From assembly GCA_038212445.1 (NCBI GenBank), contig JBBQUM010000024.1, positions 1 to 64,000 of the forward strand: a DNA stretch of 64,000 nt, in the 5' to 3' direction. Source of the stretch: TMP-7 sp038212445 (GTDB taxonomy: Bacteria; Acidobacteriota; Terriglobia; Bryobacterales; Bryobacteraceae). Under the pieces are notes generated by a model, which did not search any database, was not told the origin of the DNA, and saw only the letters and a program-made list of their open reading frames with translations. The position numbers were made by a program, and so were the translations under genes. This document shows, piece after piece, positions 51,084-59,383 of the stretch; position 1 is the stretch's first letter, and every line of letters begins with the position of its first letter.

Positions 51084-51831
51084 CAAAACTTCGACTGACT
51101 ATGATGCGATGGCTTGGCTCTACGCCAACCATTGGGGCGCCGAATATCATGAACAGGGCTACGGCATTCTGGACCATGTGTTACTCCGCCATCTGCCGCG
51201 CGGCGCGGTTATTCTCGATCTCTGCTGCGGCGACGGGCGCATCGCAGCTCAACTCTCGCAGTCCGGTTTCGACGTCACCGGCCTCGACAGCTCGCAACAG
51301 ATGCTTGGATACGCGCGATACCGAGCCCCGGGCGTGCCGTTCATTGCCGCCGACGCGCGCGATTTTGTGGTCCGCCGGCCGGTGGACGCCGTCATATCGA
51401 CGTTCGACGCGCTGAATCATGTAATGACCACGGCTGACCTGGCGCGAGTCTTCGGCTGCGTGTTTCAAGCGCTGAAGCCGGGAGGCTCATTCGTGTTCGA
51501 CCTGAATCGCGAGGAAGCCTATACGACTCTGTGGTCGACTACCTACAGCATCGTGGATCCGGAAGTTGTCTGCATCTGCGCCGGGACTTACGAGCATTTC
51601 GCACGCGTCGCCAAAGCTGATTTCACCGTGTTCCAGCCTGCCGGCGTCGAATGGCGGCGCTCCGACTTCCAAATGAAGCAGTTCTGCCATCACGAGGGCG
51701 AGGTAGTGGAGGCACTGCGCCGCTCGGGTTTCGATCACGTCAAGGTTCTTGATGCAGAAACGGATCTGGGTATGTTCGGTAACATCGGAAGAGGGCGCAA
51801 CTACTATTCGGCCCTCCGACCGAATGCCTGA
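51076..51831 (+). CDS. SAM-dependent methyltransferase, class I
   Basis: A 251-residue cytoplasmic methyltransferase. Motif I is ILDLCCGDGRIAAQLSQSG (near residues 45-63), followed by the acidic VTGLDSS motif II and the FDALNHV/LKPGGSFVFDLN segments. It is of the YdaC/Methyltransf_25 type, and its substrate is unknown. The GTG at 51076 overlaps the dehydrogenase stop by 8 bases; the 3' end overlaps the MFS gene by 8 bases. The three genes are therefore one transcription unit. Confidence 0.85.
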   Translation: MTDKTSTDYDAMAWLYANHWGAEYHEQGYGILDHVLLRHLPRGAVILDLCCGDGRIAAQLSQSGFDVTGLDSSQQMLGYARYRAPGVPFIAADARDFVVRRPVDAVISTFDALNHVMTTADLARVFGCVFQALKPGGSFVFDLNREEAYTTLWSTTYSIVDPEVVCICAGTYEHFARVAKADFTVFQPAGVEWRRSDFQMKQFCHHEGEVVEALRRSGFDHVKVLDAETDLGMFGNIGRGRNYYSALRPNA

Positions 51832-53053
51832 ACGACGCCTGCCTGACTCGCTCGCTCCACTCGAAACCCCTATCTTCCGCTGGGTCTGGATGGCCGCCAT
51901 GGTGTCCAACCTCGGCACCTGGATGCATAACGTCGGCGCCGCGTGGCTGATGGTTTCGTTGTCCCATTCACCCTTGCTGATCGCTTTGGTCCAAACTGCG
52001 ACCACCTTGCCGGTCTTTCTTCTCGGTGTACCCGCGGGGGTCGTGGCGGATCGCGCCGATCGCCGCAAACTGCTCCTTTGGACTCAATCCTGGATGCTTG
52101 TCGCGGCCGCCGTCCTTGGCGCGCTCACACTTGCCGGACGGACCGGACCTTGGACCCTACTCGCCCTAACCTTCGCCCTCGGCCTTGGATCCACCATGAA
52201 CGGTCCCGCCTGGCAGGCCACAGTCCCACAACTCGTCCCGCGCCAACACTTACCCGCGGCAGTGACGTTGAATTCGGTTCAATTCAACATCGCCCGCGCC
52301 CTGGGCCCTGCACTCGGAGGTCTCGTAGTCGCTCTTTGGGGGCCGGGCTTGGCATTCGTGTTCAACGCCTTTTCTTTTCTGGCGGTCATCGTCGTCCTCT
52401 ATTCCTGGCGCAGTGTAGAGGTGACAAACGAGCCAACCGAGTCAGTGATGTCTTCAGCCATCACCGGTGCGCGCTATGTCTGGACCTCGCCCGTCCTGCG
52501 CGTAGTAATTGCACGGACTGCGGTGTTCGTCTTCTGCGGGAGCGCCATCTGGGCACTGCTTCCCGCAGTGGCAGCACATTTGATTGGAAGTGGATCGGGC
52601 GGTTACGGAATCCTGCTCGGCTGCCTAGGCGCCGGCGCGGTAGCCGCTGCAATCGGATTCACGCGGATCCGCGGCGTGTTCAAAGCGGAACAGATTCTGC
52701 TTGCCGGAACACTCATGTATGCACTCGCCACGTACGGACTTGGTACGCTTCATCGATTCGAGTATCTGTGCCTGGCTATGACGCTCGGCGGGTTCGCCTG
52801 GATGGCTACGATGTCGACGTTTAACGTAACGGCTCAACTGGCGCTGCCGGGATGGGTTAGAGCACGAGCGCTCTCGTTTTACATCTTCACTTTTCAGGCC
52901 GGACTCGCGTTAGGCAGTTGGGCTTGGGGAGAACTGGCTGTGCGGCTGGGGACTCGGACCGCTCTCGTGGTAGCGGCCGGAGGACTGGTGGGAGGATTGA
53001 TTACTGCAAATTGGTTCCGGCTCGGGACCGGGCCTGACCCCGAGCCGGTTTAG
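51824..53053 (+). CDS. MFS transporter (EntS/DUF894-like)
   Basis: A 409-residue inner-membrane exporter-type protein with 12 predicted helices. It shows FRWVWMAAMVSNLGTWMHNVGAAWLM at the N-terminus, the loop-2 GVVADRADRRKLLL motif (MFS motif A) and GLGSTMNGPAWQATVPQLVPR. This pattern matches the EntS (enterobactin exporter)/DUF894 branch, whose members export siderophores or drugs. The ATG at 51824 overlaps the methyltransferase stop by 8 bases. The substrate is unknown. Confidence 0.88.
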   Translation: MPERRLPDSLAPLETPIFRWVWMAAMVSNLGTWMHNVGAAWLMVSLSHSPLLIALVQTATTLPVFLLGVPAGVVADRADRRKLLLWTQSWMLVAAAVLGALTLAGRTGPWTLLALTFALGLGSTMNGPAWQATVPQLVPRQHLPAAVTLNSVQFNIARALGPALGGLVVALWGPGLAFVFNAFSFLAVIVVLYSWRSVEVTNEPTESVMSSAITGARYVWTSPVLRVVIARTAVFVFCGSAIWALLPAVAAHLIGSGSGGYGILLGCLGAGAVAAAIGFTRIRGVFKAEQILLAGTLMYALATYGLGTLHRFEYLCLAMTLGGFAWMATMSTFNVTAQLALPGWVRARALSFYIFTFQAGLALGSWAWGELAVRLGTRTALVVAAGGLVGGLITANWFRLGTGPDPEPV

Positions 53054-53058
53054 AGTAA

Positions 53059-53553
53059 TTAGCGTTTGGCAGGACTACTGCCGGCAGCGGCAAAATCGCC
53101 GGCCTTCCCAGTCGAGTCTCGAAACGCCTTGATCTGATCGTGAGCGGAGAGAATTTCACTATATTGCCGCTCGACGATACTGCGGAGATCCTGAGGTAGC
53201 TCGATGTTCAATGCGGGTTCGTAATTCTTCACAGCCGCATCCTCGCCACGTTCGCATTCCCCAAGAATCGCGTGATCGTCTTTCCCACCAATCGCGCTCT
53301 TCAGATTGATCCAGCCGCGATGAAGAGAACCGGCCACTGTGCCGGAACGCTCCGGGTCGCCACCAAGTCGAATTACTTCGGCCTGCAATTCCCCGGCAAA
53401 TTTGGCGCGCTGACGCGCATATTCACCTAGCGTTGTGCGCAGGCTCCCACTCTGGACGCCGTCCGATGCGTCTCTAAACCCCTCTTCGCCATCCTTACAA
53501 GTCTGAATCAGACCGTTCAGGGTCGAGATTGCTTCGTCATTTGATTTTTTCAT
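53059..53553 (-). CDS. PA2169-like four-helix-bundle protein (DUF2383)
   Basis: A 164-residue, largely helical protein matching the PA2169/DUF2383 family. Marks are NDEAISTLNGLIQTCKDGEEGF at the N-terminus, GGDPERSGTVAGSLHRGWINLKSAI in the middle and HDQIKAFRD near the end. It is a ferritin-like four-helix bundle of unknown role, often linked to stress. The ATG at 53553 follows a GCGAGG site, and a longer start adds ten residues without support. It converges with the MFS gene with a 5-base gap. Confidence 0.85.
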   Translation of the reverse strand: MKKSNDEAISTLNGLIQTCKDGEEGFRDASDGVQSGSLRTTLGEYARQRAKFAGELQAEVIRLGGDPERSGTVAGSLHRGWINLKSAIGGKDDHAILGECERGEDAAVKNYEPALNIELPQDLRSIVERQYSEILSAHDQIKAFRDSTGKAGDFAAAGSSPAKR

Positions 53554-53707
53554 AATTGCCTCGCTCGCAGGTTTGACTCCCACCCTCCGCGACAGTTTCC
53601 GATTACCCGGAGAATGTCGCCGTTAGCCGGTGGATGAGGGGCGTTCGCCTACCCGTCGTAGATGATTCGAGCCAGCCCCGTTAAGCTGCCTTTCAGAGGA
53701 TAAATAG

Positions 53708-54415
53708 ATGAAACGTAGACGCTTGACGATGGTGGTCGCGGCCCTGTTGACGTTTATCGTTGCTTTTTTGGCGACGCTCAAATCGGCACCGGCACAGGAG
53801 CGGTTCGACTCGAAGGTCCGGACGGATTTCTTTACTGGCTTCGCTGGCAACACAGCTGCACTCGATCGGGGCATGGAAGCGTGCGAAAAGGCGCTTGCCG
53901 CCGATGGAGCAAATGCCGAGGCTCTGGTGTGGCACGGTAGCGGCCTCTATTTCCGTGGAGGGCAAGCCTACCAGCGGGGCGACGAGCAGACGGGCCAGGA
54001 ACTTGTGATGAAAGGGCTCGCCGAAATGGATCGAGCGGTTGATCTGGCGCCCTCTAACGTAGGCGTACGCGTTCCCCGAGGCGCTATATTGCTCCAATCC
54101 ACCCTGTACATGCCCGAGAATCCCTTTAGACGTCCCCTCCTGGAAAAAGGCTTATCCGACTATCAGAAGACCTTGGAAGTGCAGGCATCGCAGTTCGACA
54201 AACTCGGCACTCATCCTCGCGGCGAACTGTTATTCGGAATCGCCGACGCCCACCGGCGACTTGGCGACGAAGCGGCTGCCCAGAAGATGTTTGAACGCAT
54301 CTCCGCCGAACTCCCCGGCTCCACCTACCAGAAACGCGCCGACATCTGGTTAACCACAAAACACCTCACCCCTGAACAGGTGACCTGCGCCGGCTGCCAC
54401 ACGCCTGGCAAATAG
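53708..54415 (+). CDS. Exported TPR-like protein with a C-terminal CxxCH heme-type motif
   Basis: A 235-residue exported protein with a basic signal peptide (MKRRRLTMVVAALLTFIVAF). The body has TPR-like helices (ALDRGMEACEKALAADGANAEAL, AEMDRAVDLAPSNVGVR, FGIADAHRRLGDEAAAQKMF). The last residues read VTCAGCHTPGK, a CxxCH site that would bind heme c, or a metal, at the very end of the protein, with no room for a full cytochrome fold. An AGAGGA ribosome site lies before the ATG at 53708. I know no name for this arrangement. Confidence 0.75.
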   Translation: MKRRRLTMVVAALLTFIVAFLATLKSAPAQERFDSKVRTDFFTGFAGNTAALDRGMEACEKALAADGANAEALVWHGSGLYFRGGQAYQRGDEQTGQELVMKGLAEMDRAVDLAPSNVGVRVPRGAILLQSTLYMPENPFRRPLLEKGLSDYQKTLEVQASQFDKLGTHPRGELLFGIADAHRRLGDEAAAQKMFERISAELPGSTYQKRADIWLTTKHLTPEQVTCAGCHTPGK

Positions 54416-54507
54416 AACGACATACTTCGTCAGTTCTCGACGTCCATTACCAAGCACGACCCCGGTGCCGTATATTGGCGAGTGGGATATCGCAAGCGAG
54501 GAGCATT

Positions 54508-54822
54508 ATGCGAGTTGAGTTCTTAGTCGGTGGACTGGCAGTGGGCGCGGCATTGGCGTGGAGGTACAGGCACAAGTCGAAGTCCGAAGAGATAATTCCG
54601 TTACCTGTCCAAAATGAAGTGGCCGAAGATTGGTCGATGGCCGAACGGATCGCGCTTGGCGCGGCGGGCGGCGGTCTGTTGATCTACGGTATGCGCTCCA
54701 AGAGCAAATTGGGTCGCGTTGCATCACTGGCAGGCGCGGGAATGCTGGCCCGCAGTGTCAGGAACGAAGCGGTCCACGAGTTGAGTGACGTGGTCAACCC
54801 GCGCGCACTCCTGCTCGCATAG
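54508..54822 (+). CDS. Small membrane protein, DUF2892-like
   Basis: A 104-residue protein with an N-terminal hydrophobic segment (VEFLVGGLAVGAALAW), a polar stretch, and a second Gly-rich hydrophobic part (IALGAAGGGLLIYGM, VASLAGAGMLARSV). It resembles the DUF2892-like N-terminal segments that precede polyketide-cyclase domains, but no cyclase domain follows. A strong GAGGAG site precedes the ATG at 54508. It converges with the M28 peptidase with a 3-base gap. Confidence 0.68.
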   Translation: MRVEFLVGGLAVGAALAWRYRHKSKSEEIIPLPVQNEVAEDWSMAERIALGAAGGGLLIYGMRSKSKLGRVASLAGAGMLARSVRNEAVHELSDVVNPRALLLA

Positions 54823-54825
54823 GAC

Positions 54826-56400
54826 TCACTTCATGCGGTCGGGCAGTTTTGCCTGGTTGGCGACTTCCATGCCCAAAGTGAAGCCGAAACGGGCGATCCG
54901 TTCCAGGCCGGAGAAGTCCCAGTTGTCTTGAAACTCGTCCGAGGGCTGATGGTAGTGCCGCTCGTTAAATTCGGCGAACATCTTATCGCCGAATCCCGCC
55001 GGCTTGCCCCAGAATTCATTGCCGCCGTGGACCGAGAACGCTGGAATGCCGGCCTTGGCCATGGAAAAATGGTCACTTCGGAAGTAGCTGCCCTGCTCCG
55101 GTCGTGGGTCGGGTTTGATCTCGTACTGGAACCGTTTCGCAACGTCCTGGACAGTGGTCCAGATGGATGTTTTCTCGGCTCCCGTGAGCCCGATGTCCTT
55201 GGTTACGCCATAGGGCTCAAACGCGTCGAAGTTCAGATTGAGAGCCGTCTTGGCCGCCGGCACAACGGGGTGCATCGCGTAGAATTCCGATCCTCGAAGC
55301 CCCGCCTCTTCAGCCGTTACGAAAAGAAAAATCGCTGACCGCCGTGGTTTGTGTGGCAGGGACGCCCAGGCACGCGCCATCTCGAGAACCATGGCACATC
55401 CCGTCGCGTTGTCAACCGCGCCGTTGTATATGGAGTCGCCAGCCACCGGCGCGCCCACGCCTAGATGATCCCAATGCGCGCTGAACACCACCGCCTCGTC
55501 CTCATGTTCCGGATCACTGCCGGCGATCCTCCCAACAACGTTCCGGGTATCAATTTCGCGAATCTTGGCAGGTACATGCCCACGAAGGTGGACATTCAGC
55601 GGCACCGGACGAAAATTGCGCGTGTTCGCCATAGCTAGCATCTCCTCGACGGAATGGCCGGAGAGCGCGAATAGCTTCTCGCCAGCCGCTTGACTGATCC
55701 ACCCAGCGAAAGCCAAAGCTTTGTCACCAGCGGCCACTCGCACCTGCGCGTCCTCCTTGCCCCAGGAAGATCGGACCACGTCCCAGCCATAGCTCGCAGT
55801 CGGTGTGGTGTGGACCAGGATGCAGGCAAGCGCGCCTCGCCGCGTAGCTTCTTCGAACTTGTAGGTCCAGCGACCGTAATAAGTGAGCGCCTTGCCGCCA
55901 AAGAATCGCTCGTTGTCCGATGGCGGCTCATTGGTGAACAGGACCACCACTTTCCCAGTGACATTCACTCCCTTGAAATCGTCCCAATCGAATTCCGGAG
56001 CGCTGATGCCGTGGCCAATGAAAATGGCCTCGGCGTCGAAGTCTGACTCCGGGCGCTGCTGTTGAGTGACGCCGACGAAATCTGTTCCCCAGGTAAGGTT
56101 AAGGTCAGAGCCTTTCCCCAGAATCGCCAACCGGGCCTCTTCCGGCTTGGTCTCCGCGCCTGCGAGAGGAACGCGCTGGAACCATCCACCGTTGTCACCC
56201 GCCGGCTTCGCGCCCACCAGTGCCAGTTGGGTGGCCAGATACTCGGTTGCCAGGTCACCTCCGCGAGCGCCAACTCCCCGCCCTTCCAGCAAGTCGCTGG
56301 ACAAGAACTTGGTCTGAGCCCGAATGCGGGAACCCAGAATGTCCTGAACTTGAGCCGGTAAAAGACTGAGAGTGAGGCACGCGAGAAGAAAATACTTCAC
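54826..56400 (-). CDS. Exported M28-family zinc aminopeptidase with PA domain
   Basis: A 524-residue exported metallopeptidase (signal peptide KYFLLACLTLSLLPAQ). A PA-type insert (FIGHGISAPEFDWDDFKGVNVTGKVVVL, near residues 130-160) precedes the catalytic domain, which has its dinuclear zinc ligands in SAHWDHLG (His, Asp), YNGAVDNATG (Asp), TAEEAGLRG (Glu-Glu) and ERHYHQPSDE (His). It would trim amino acids from peptides in the periplasm or outside the cell. Such enzymes are common in Acidobacteriota. The start at 56400 is 51 bases from a divergent small gene. Confidence 0.9.
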   Translation of the reverse strand: MKYFLLACLTLSLLPAQVQDILGSRIRAQTKFLSSDLLEGRGVGARGGDLATEYLATQLALVGAKPAGDNGGWFQRVPLAGAETKPEEARLAILGKGSDLNLTWGTDFVGVTQQQRPESDFDAEAIFIGHGISAPEFDWDDFKGVNVTGKVVVLFTNEPPSDNERFFGGKALTYYGRWTYKFEEATRRGALACILVHTTPTASYGWDVVRSSWGKEDAQVRVAAGDKALAFAGWISQAAGEKLFALSGHSVEEMLAMANTRNFRPVPLNVHLRGHVPAKIREIDTRNVVGRIAGSDPEHEDEAVVFSAHWDHLGVGAPVAGDSIYNGAVDNATGCAMVLEMARAWASLPHKPRRSAIFLFVTAEEAGLRGSEFYAMHPVVPAAKTALNLNFDAFEPYGVTKDIGLTGAEKTSIWTTVQDVAKRFQYEIKPDPRPEQGSYFRSDHFSMAKAGIPAFSVHGGNEFWGKPAGFGDKMFAEFNERHYHQPSDEFQDNWDFSGLERIARFGFTLGMEVANQAKLPDRMK

Positions 56401-56451
56401 GAACGTTAGTTTATCGAAGGTTCATATTCGCAACTCGCACGTATCATACGC

Positions 56452-56811
56452 ATGGCACTGCGGAAGTCGAATTGGACCGCTGTCGTGCTGACGCTGATCA
56501 GCATCACTGCGCTGCCCGTAATCGCAATGGCGGACTGCCCGCTGACGAAAGCAGCGGCAGCTCCGCGCCATCCCTGTTGTCCAAAACCTAAGCCTGCCAC
56601 GCCTCTGCCCGCGCAGTGCTTCGCCGGCTGTCTAACAGCCGCAACCGAGCCAGTGCTTCATGCACACATGAAGTTAATGGGACTAGACGATGCGCTACCC
56701 ATCTGGACGCTGGGCCAGCAGACCCGGACGGCCGTCGATTCTATCAACCCGTCCGACCCCGTTTTTTATCGTCGCAATTTATATATCCTGCTCCGCGTGT
56801 TGCGGCGCTGA
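56452..56811 (+). CDS. Small exported Cys/Pro-rich protein, unknown
   Basis: A 119-residue protein with a convincing signal peptide (WTAVVLTLISITALPVIAMA) followed by a Cys- and Pro-rich stretch (DCPLTKAAAAPRHPCCPKPKPATP, then QCFAGC) and a short C-terminal part with HAHMK. The clustered cysteines suggest metal binding, perhaps copper, but no family is recognised. No good ribosome site precedes the ATG. It is divergent from the M28 peptidase and precedes a second small Cys-rich exported protein on the same strand. Confidence 0.55.
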   Translation: MALRKSNWTAVVLTLISITALPVIAMADCPLTKAAAAPRHPCCPKPKPATPLPAQCFAGCLTAATEPVLHAHMKLMGLDDALPIWTLGQQTRTAVDSINPSDPVFYRRNLYILLRVLRR

Positions 56812-56917
56812 GTTCTCCAGCCCACCCGTTCTTACTCATTCGAATTGGCCCTGGTGTCCTTCTTCGGACGCCCGAGCCGGCCTGTGTACCGGGTTCAGAG
56901 AAAATGGAGATTCCAAA

Positions 56918-57091
56918 ATGAAATTGATGACGAGTTTTTTGAGCGTTCTACTTCTTTCAGCAGTGATGGCTTCCACACCGCTCCGGGCCGAATGCGGCTC
57001 GACGTGTCCGAAGAGCGGCGAAGGCTGTAAGAAGGAGAAGCCCTGTCCTCAAGGGGATTGCAAAGATCCCTCTAGCTGTCCTAAGAAGTAG
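56918..57091 (+). CDS. 57-residue exported Cys-rich microprotein
   Basis: The ATG at 56918 follows a GGAGA ribosome site and opens a signal peptide (KLMTSFLSVLLLSAVMASTPLRA). Only about 32 mature residues follow, with seven cysteines spaced in CGSTCPKSGEGC, KPCPQGDC and SSCPKK. The mature part could chelate metal or form disulfides. It follows the other Cys-rich gene by 106 bases and is followed by a stable hairpin. I know of no named family. Confidence 0.65.
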   Translation: MKLMTSFLSVLLLSAVMASTPLRAECGSTCPKSGEGCKKEKPCPQGDCKDPSSCPKK

Positions 57092-57108
57092 CTGAAGCAG
57101 TGCAGCAC

Positions 57109-57128
57109 GGGGACGGTTCGCCGTCCCC
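57109..57128 (+). terminator. Perfect GC-rich hairpin with TTCG loop
   Basis: GGGGACGG (57109-57116) and CCGTCCCC (57121-57128) form an 8-base-pair stem closed by a TTCG tetraloop, extendable by three pairs after a one-base bulge. It lies 17 bases after the microprotein stop, between two convergent genes. The T tract of a classical terminator is missing, so it may instead be a 3' stabilising structure serving both strands. Confidence 0.5.
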
Positions 57129-57135
57129 TGCCTGC

Positions 57136-57294
57136 TTAGTGCCGGATACCGCGCTCCTGAGCCAGTTGGATCTGACACGCCAGGCAAATCGGCCTACCGT
57201 CCACGACCGTCACAAGCATGGCTTTAGGCGGAATCTTCTGTCCGCATCGGCCGCAAACGCGCTCCGTCGGATTCGGCTCGTTTGTTACGTTCAC
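57136..57294 (-). CDS. 52-residue zinc-ribbon microprotein
   Basis: A small frame on the minus strand with a GTG start (57294) and TAA stop (57136-57138). It encodes two Cys pairs, VCGRCGQKI and ICLACQ, spaced as in a zinc ribbon. Between them lies PPKAMLVTVVDGRP, and the C-terminus is helical (IQLAQERGIRH). This layout resembles small zinc-finger proteins of the DksA/TraR tail type, though no family is certain. A GCGAGA stretch before the GTG is a weak ribosome site. It converges with the Cys-rich microprotein across the TTCG hairpin. Confidence 0.6.
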   Translation of the reverse strand: MNVTNEPNPTERVCGRCGQKIPPKAMLVTVVDGRPICLACQIQLAQERGIRH

Positions 57295-57341
57295 TCTCGC
57301 TTTGTATTCCCACCGTAAGATAGCTCATTTATTGACGTCTT

Positions 57342-57812
57342 CGGCAGAAGGACCTGTCGGACCCCGACGAAAGCGCAGCGTATCGCAAGCAGATCGAACG
57401 GGTTGCGGCTCAGCAGCGCGCTCTGCCGCCGGGAAAGCCAGAATCCTCAGGACTTCGAGTTTGTCTCGAAGCAGGGCGCCGTCCCGCCTGTCGAACTTGT
57501 TCGGCGATAAGACCACATTGCTGGTGTACCGCATGATGTTCGGTCCGCAACGCCAAGCGCCGTGCCCGATGTGCACGTCATTCCTTACACCCTGGAACGG
57601 GACCGCGGTGAACCTCCGTGAGCGCGTCGCCATGGTGGTGACTGCTCGCTCACCGGTCGAACGTCTCATCGACTTCAAGACGCAGCGCAGCTTCTCGCAC
57701 CTTTTCTTTCGCTTCGGGCAGGTCCGGTGACTATGCGCGAACGTATTTGAACGCCGGAGATGCCGATGTCTCGAAAGTTCCTTCGCGCGCTGCTTGCTGC
57801 CCGCAAGAGTAG
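57342..57812 (+). pseudogene. Decayed DUF899 (thioredoxin-like) gene
   Basis: Family pieces occur in order but in different frames. They are a helix with AAYRKQIERVAAQQRALPPGK, a QDFEFVSKQGAVPPVELVRR segment that ends in a stop, the core LFGDKTTLLVYRMMFGPQR with PCPMCTSFLTPWNG and ARSPVERLIDFKTQR, and then, in another frame, GDYARTYLNAGDADVSKVP. DUF899 proteins are thioredoxin-fold proteins with the CPMCTS motif. At least three frameshifts and a missing start show that the gene is broken. Confidence 0.75.
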
Positions 57813-57886
57813 CTTCGGCCGAATCGCGATCCTTCGCGTAGATGGCGTCCTTCGGGAAGTGACCTGCATCTCAAGGTAAGCCCATC

Positions 57887-59314
57887 GTGATAGGATTCGG
57901 TTGGATATCGTTGAGTACCCTTCACGATCGCTTTAGTCCGGAACACAAACAGCAGGCGCTGGAGGCAGTGCTCGAAAGCAACACCTTCGCCCGCGCGGAT
58001 CAGCTTCGCCGATTTCTCCGCTACGTCTGCGAGAAGGAGATCGCCGGACAGGAGCAGGACATCTCCGAGTATTCGATCGCGACCGAGGCATTGGGCCGGT
58101 CCGCTAAGTACTCGCCCGGCGAAGATTCATCGGTCCGCGGCCGTGCCCACGCTCTTCGGCAGAAGTTGCACGAATACTACGAAACCGAGAGCCCCGACCA
58201 ACCCATTCGGATCGAGCTTCGAAAGGGCGGCTATGTTCCGCTTTTCCTTGCTTCCACCGAAGGCACTCATTCTATTGAGGTTTCGCAGATTCGCGAACCG
58301 CTTCAGCCAGTGTTCGCACCTGTTGCTCTACTCCCGCAAAAGGCGTCATCCCAGGGTATCGTCGCTGCTTTCGCAGCAGGCATTCTCATTGCTGCGCTGT
58401 CCGCCTGGGTCTACATTTCGTTCCGGGAACGGGATGCAAGGCCGACGGCGATACTCGCTGAAGCATGGGGTTCCGCTCTCGATCCCAAGGCTGAAGTACT
58501 GATCTGCGTCGGTTCTCCACCGGCTCTGCTGCTGAAGTCGTTTCGGAAAGGGAAATTGCCCGACAGTCCGCTCCTGATGGTCCCTCCAAAGGAAGTCGGC
58601 GCGTGGTACTCCGGTCTGCAAGAAATGGATGGAGGCGGTGATCTCTATATGCAGACCACAATGAACAACATGCTCTCAGGAGATGCCCTCGCTGCGATGC
58701 GAGCCGTCCGTTTCCTCACCGGCTTTGGAGTGAGCGTACAGGTTCTCCCGGAATGGGGCACGCGCGCATTCGCCTTCCGCGGCCGGAACGTCCTCTTGAT
58801 AGGCTCTCCCAATTACAGCCCCTATGCAGGTCGGATTCTCGCCAGTACGCCGTTCACGGTTCGCTATGATGAGGTGCAGCATGAAGAGGTGATCTCCGAC
58901 GGTGTCCCGGGAGTCTCGGGGATCACCGTTTACCGCCCCAAGCGCGATGCCTTCGGCGAACTGGTTGAGGTATATGGCCTATTGACCGTGGTGCCCAGTC
59001 AATTTGCGGACCGGCGGGAGCAGACCGTGATCTTTTCCGGCGTCACGGGAGCGGGGCCGCAGGCCGCCATGGAATTCTTCTCGTCGCCCTCCAGCCTACG
59101 GGAACTGAAGCAGCGCTTTCTGAAGCAGGGGCACGCCTCAATGCCGCATTCGTACCAGGTGGTGCTCCGCTGCGGGGTTGACCGTGCGCTGGCGCTCACC
59201 TGGAAATACGAGGCTCACCGCGTAATCACACAGCCTCCCCCCCCTCGAATAATCCCCGTTTTGCTGCGGTTTTCTCCACTTCGAAACGTCACGAAACATA
59301 GAATAACGTTTTGA
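57887..59314 (+). CDS. Membrane-anchored winged-helix-like regulator upstream of a receptor gene
   Basis: A 475-residue protein. The N-terminal ~125 residues (FARADQLRRFLRYVCEKEIAG, YSIATEALGR, VRGRAHALRQKLHEYYE, IRIELRKGGYVPLF) match the winged-helix-like domains found in acidobacterial regulators. One membrane helix (GIVAAFAAGILIAALSAWVYI, near 157-178) and a periplasmic ~290-residue domain of unknown type follow. A GTG start at 57887 has an AAGGTAAG site. The reading frame near the end crosses an eight-C run (59237-59244); one C fewer would end the protein at QPPPLE, so the last ~21 residues are doubtful. It probably regulates the receptor gene 70 bases downstream. Confidence 0.75.
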   Translation: MIGFGWISLSTLHDRFSPEHKQQALEAVLESNTFARADQLRRFLRYVCEKEIAGQEQDISEYSIATEALGRSAKYSPGEDSSVRGRAHALRQKLHEYYETESPDQPIRIELRKGGYVPLFLASTEGTHSIEVSQIREPLQPVFAPVALLPQKASSQGIVAAFAAGILIAALSAWVYISFRERDARPTAILAEAWGSALDPKAEVLICVGSPPALLLKSFRKGKLPDSPLLMVPPKEVGAWYSGLQEMDGGGDLYMQTTMNNMLSGDALAAMRAVRFLTGFGVSVQVLPEWGTRAFAFRGRNVLLIGSPNYSPYAGRILASTPFTVRYDEVQHEEVISDGVPGVSGITVYRPKRDAFGELVEVYGLLTVVPSQFADRREQTVIFSGVTGAGPQAAMEFFSSPSSLRELKQRFLKQGHASMPHSYQVVLRCGVDRALALTWKYEAHRVITQPPPPRIIPVLLRFSPLRNVTKHRITF

Positions 59315-59339
59315 TTCGCTTCAGCCACAAACCTCCCGA

Positions 59340-59345
59340 ATATAC
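59340..59345 (+). promoter_or_regulatory. Candidate -10 element of the second receptor gene
   Basis: TATACT lies 38 bases before the ATG of the receptor, within the only non-coding gap (70 bases) upstream. It would give a leader of about 32 bases that carries the GGAGG site. No good -35 hexamer is found at 16-18 bases, so an activator or another sigma factor would be needed. Tentative. Confidence 0.3.
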
Positions 59346-59383
59346 TGGCCGTGATCCCCTACGGATTTAGCCAGGAGGCTTAA

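Noticed and set aside
56406..56600. 64-residue minus-strand frame opposite the Cys-rich gene
   Set aside because: The plus-strand frame has a clear signal peptide and Cys pattern; the minus frame has neither a ribosome site nor recognisable features.
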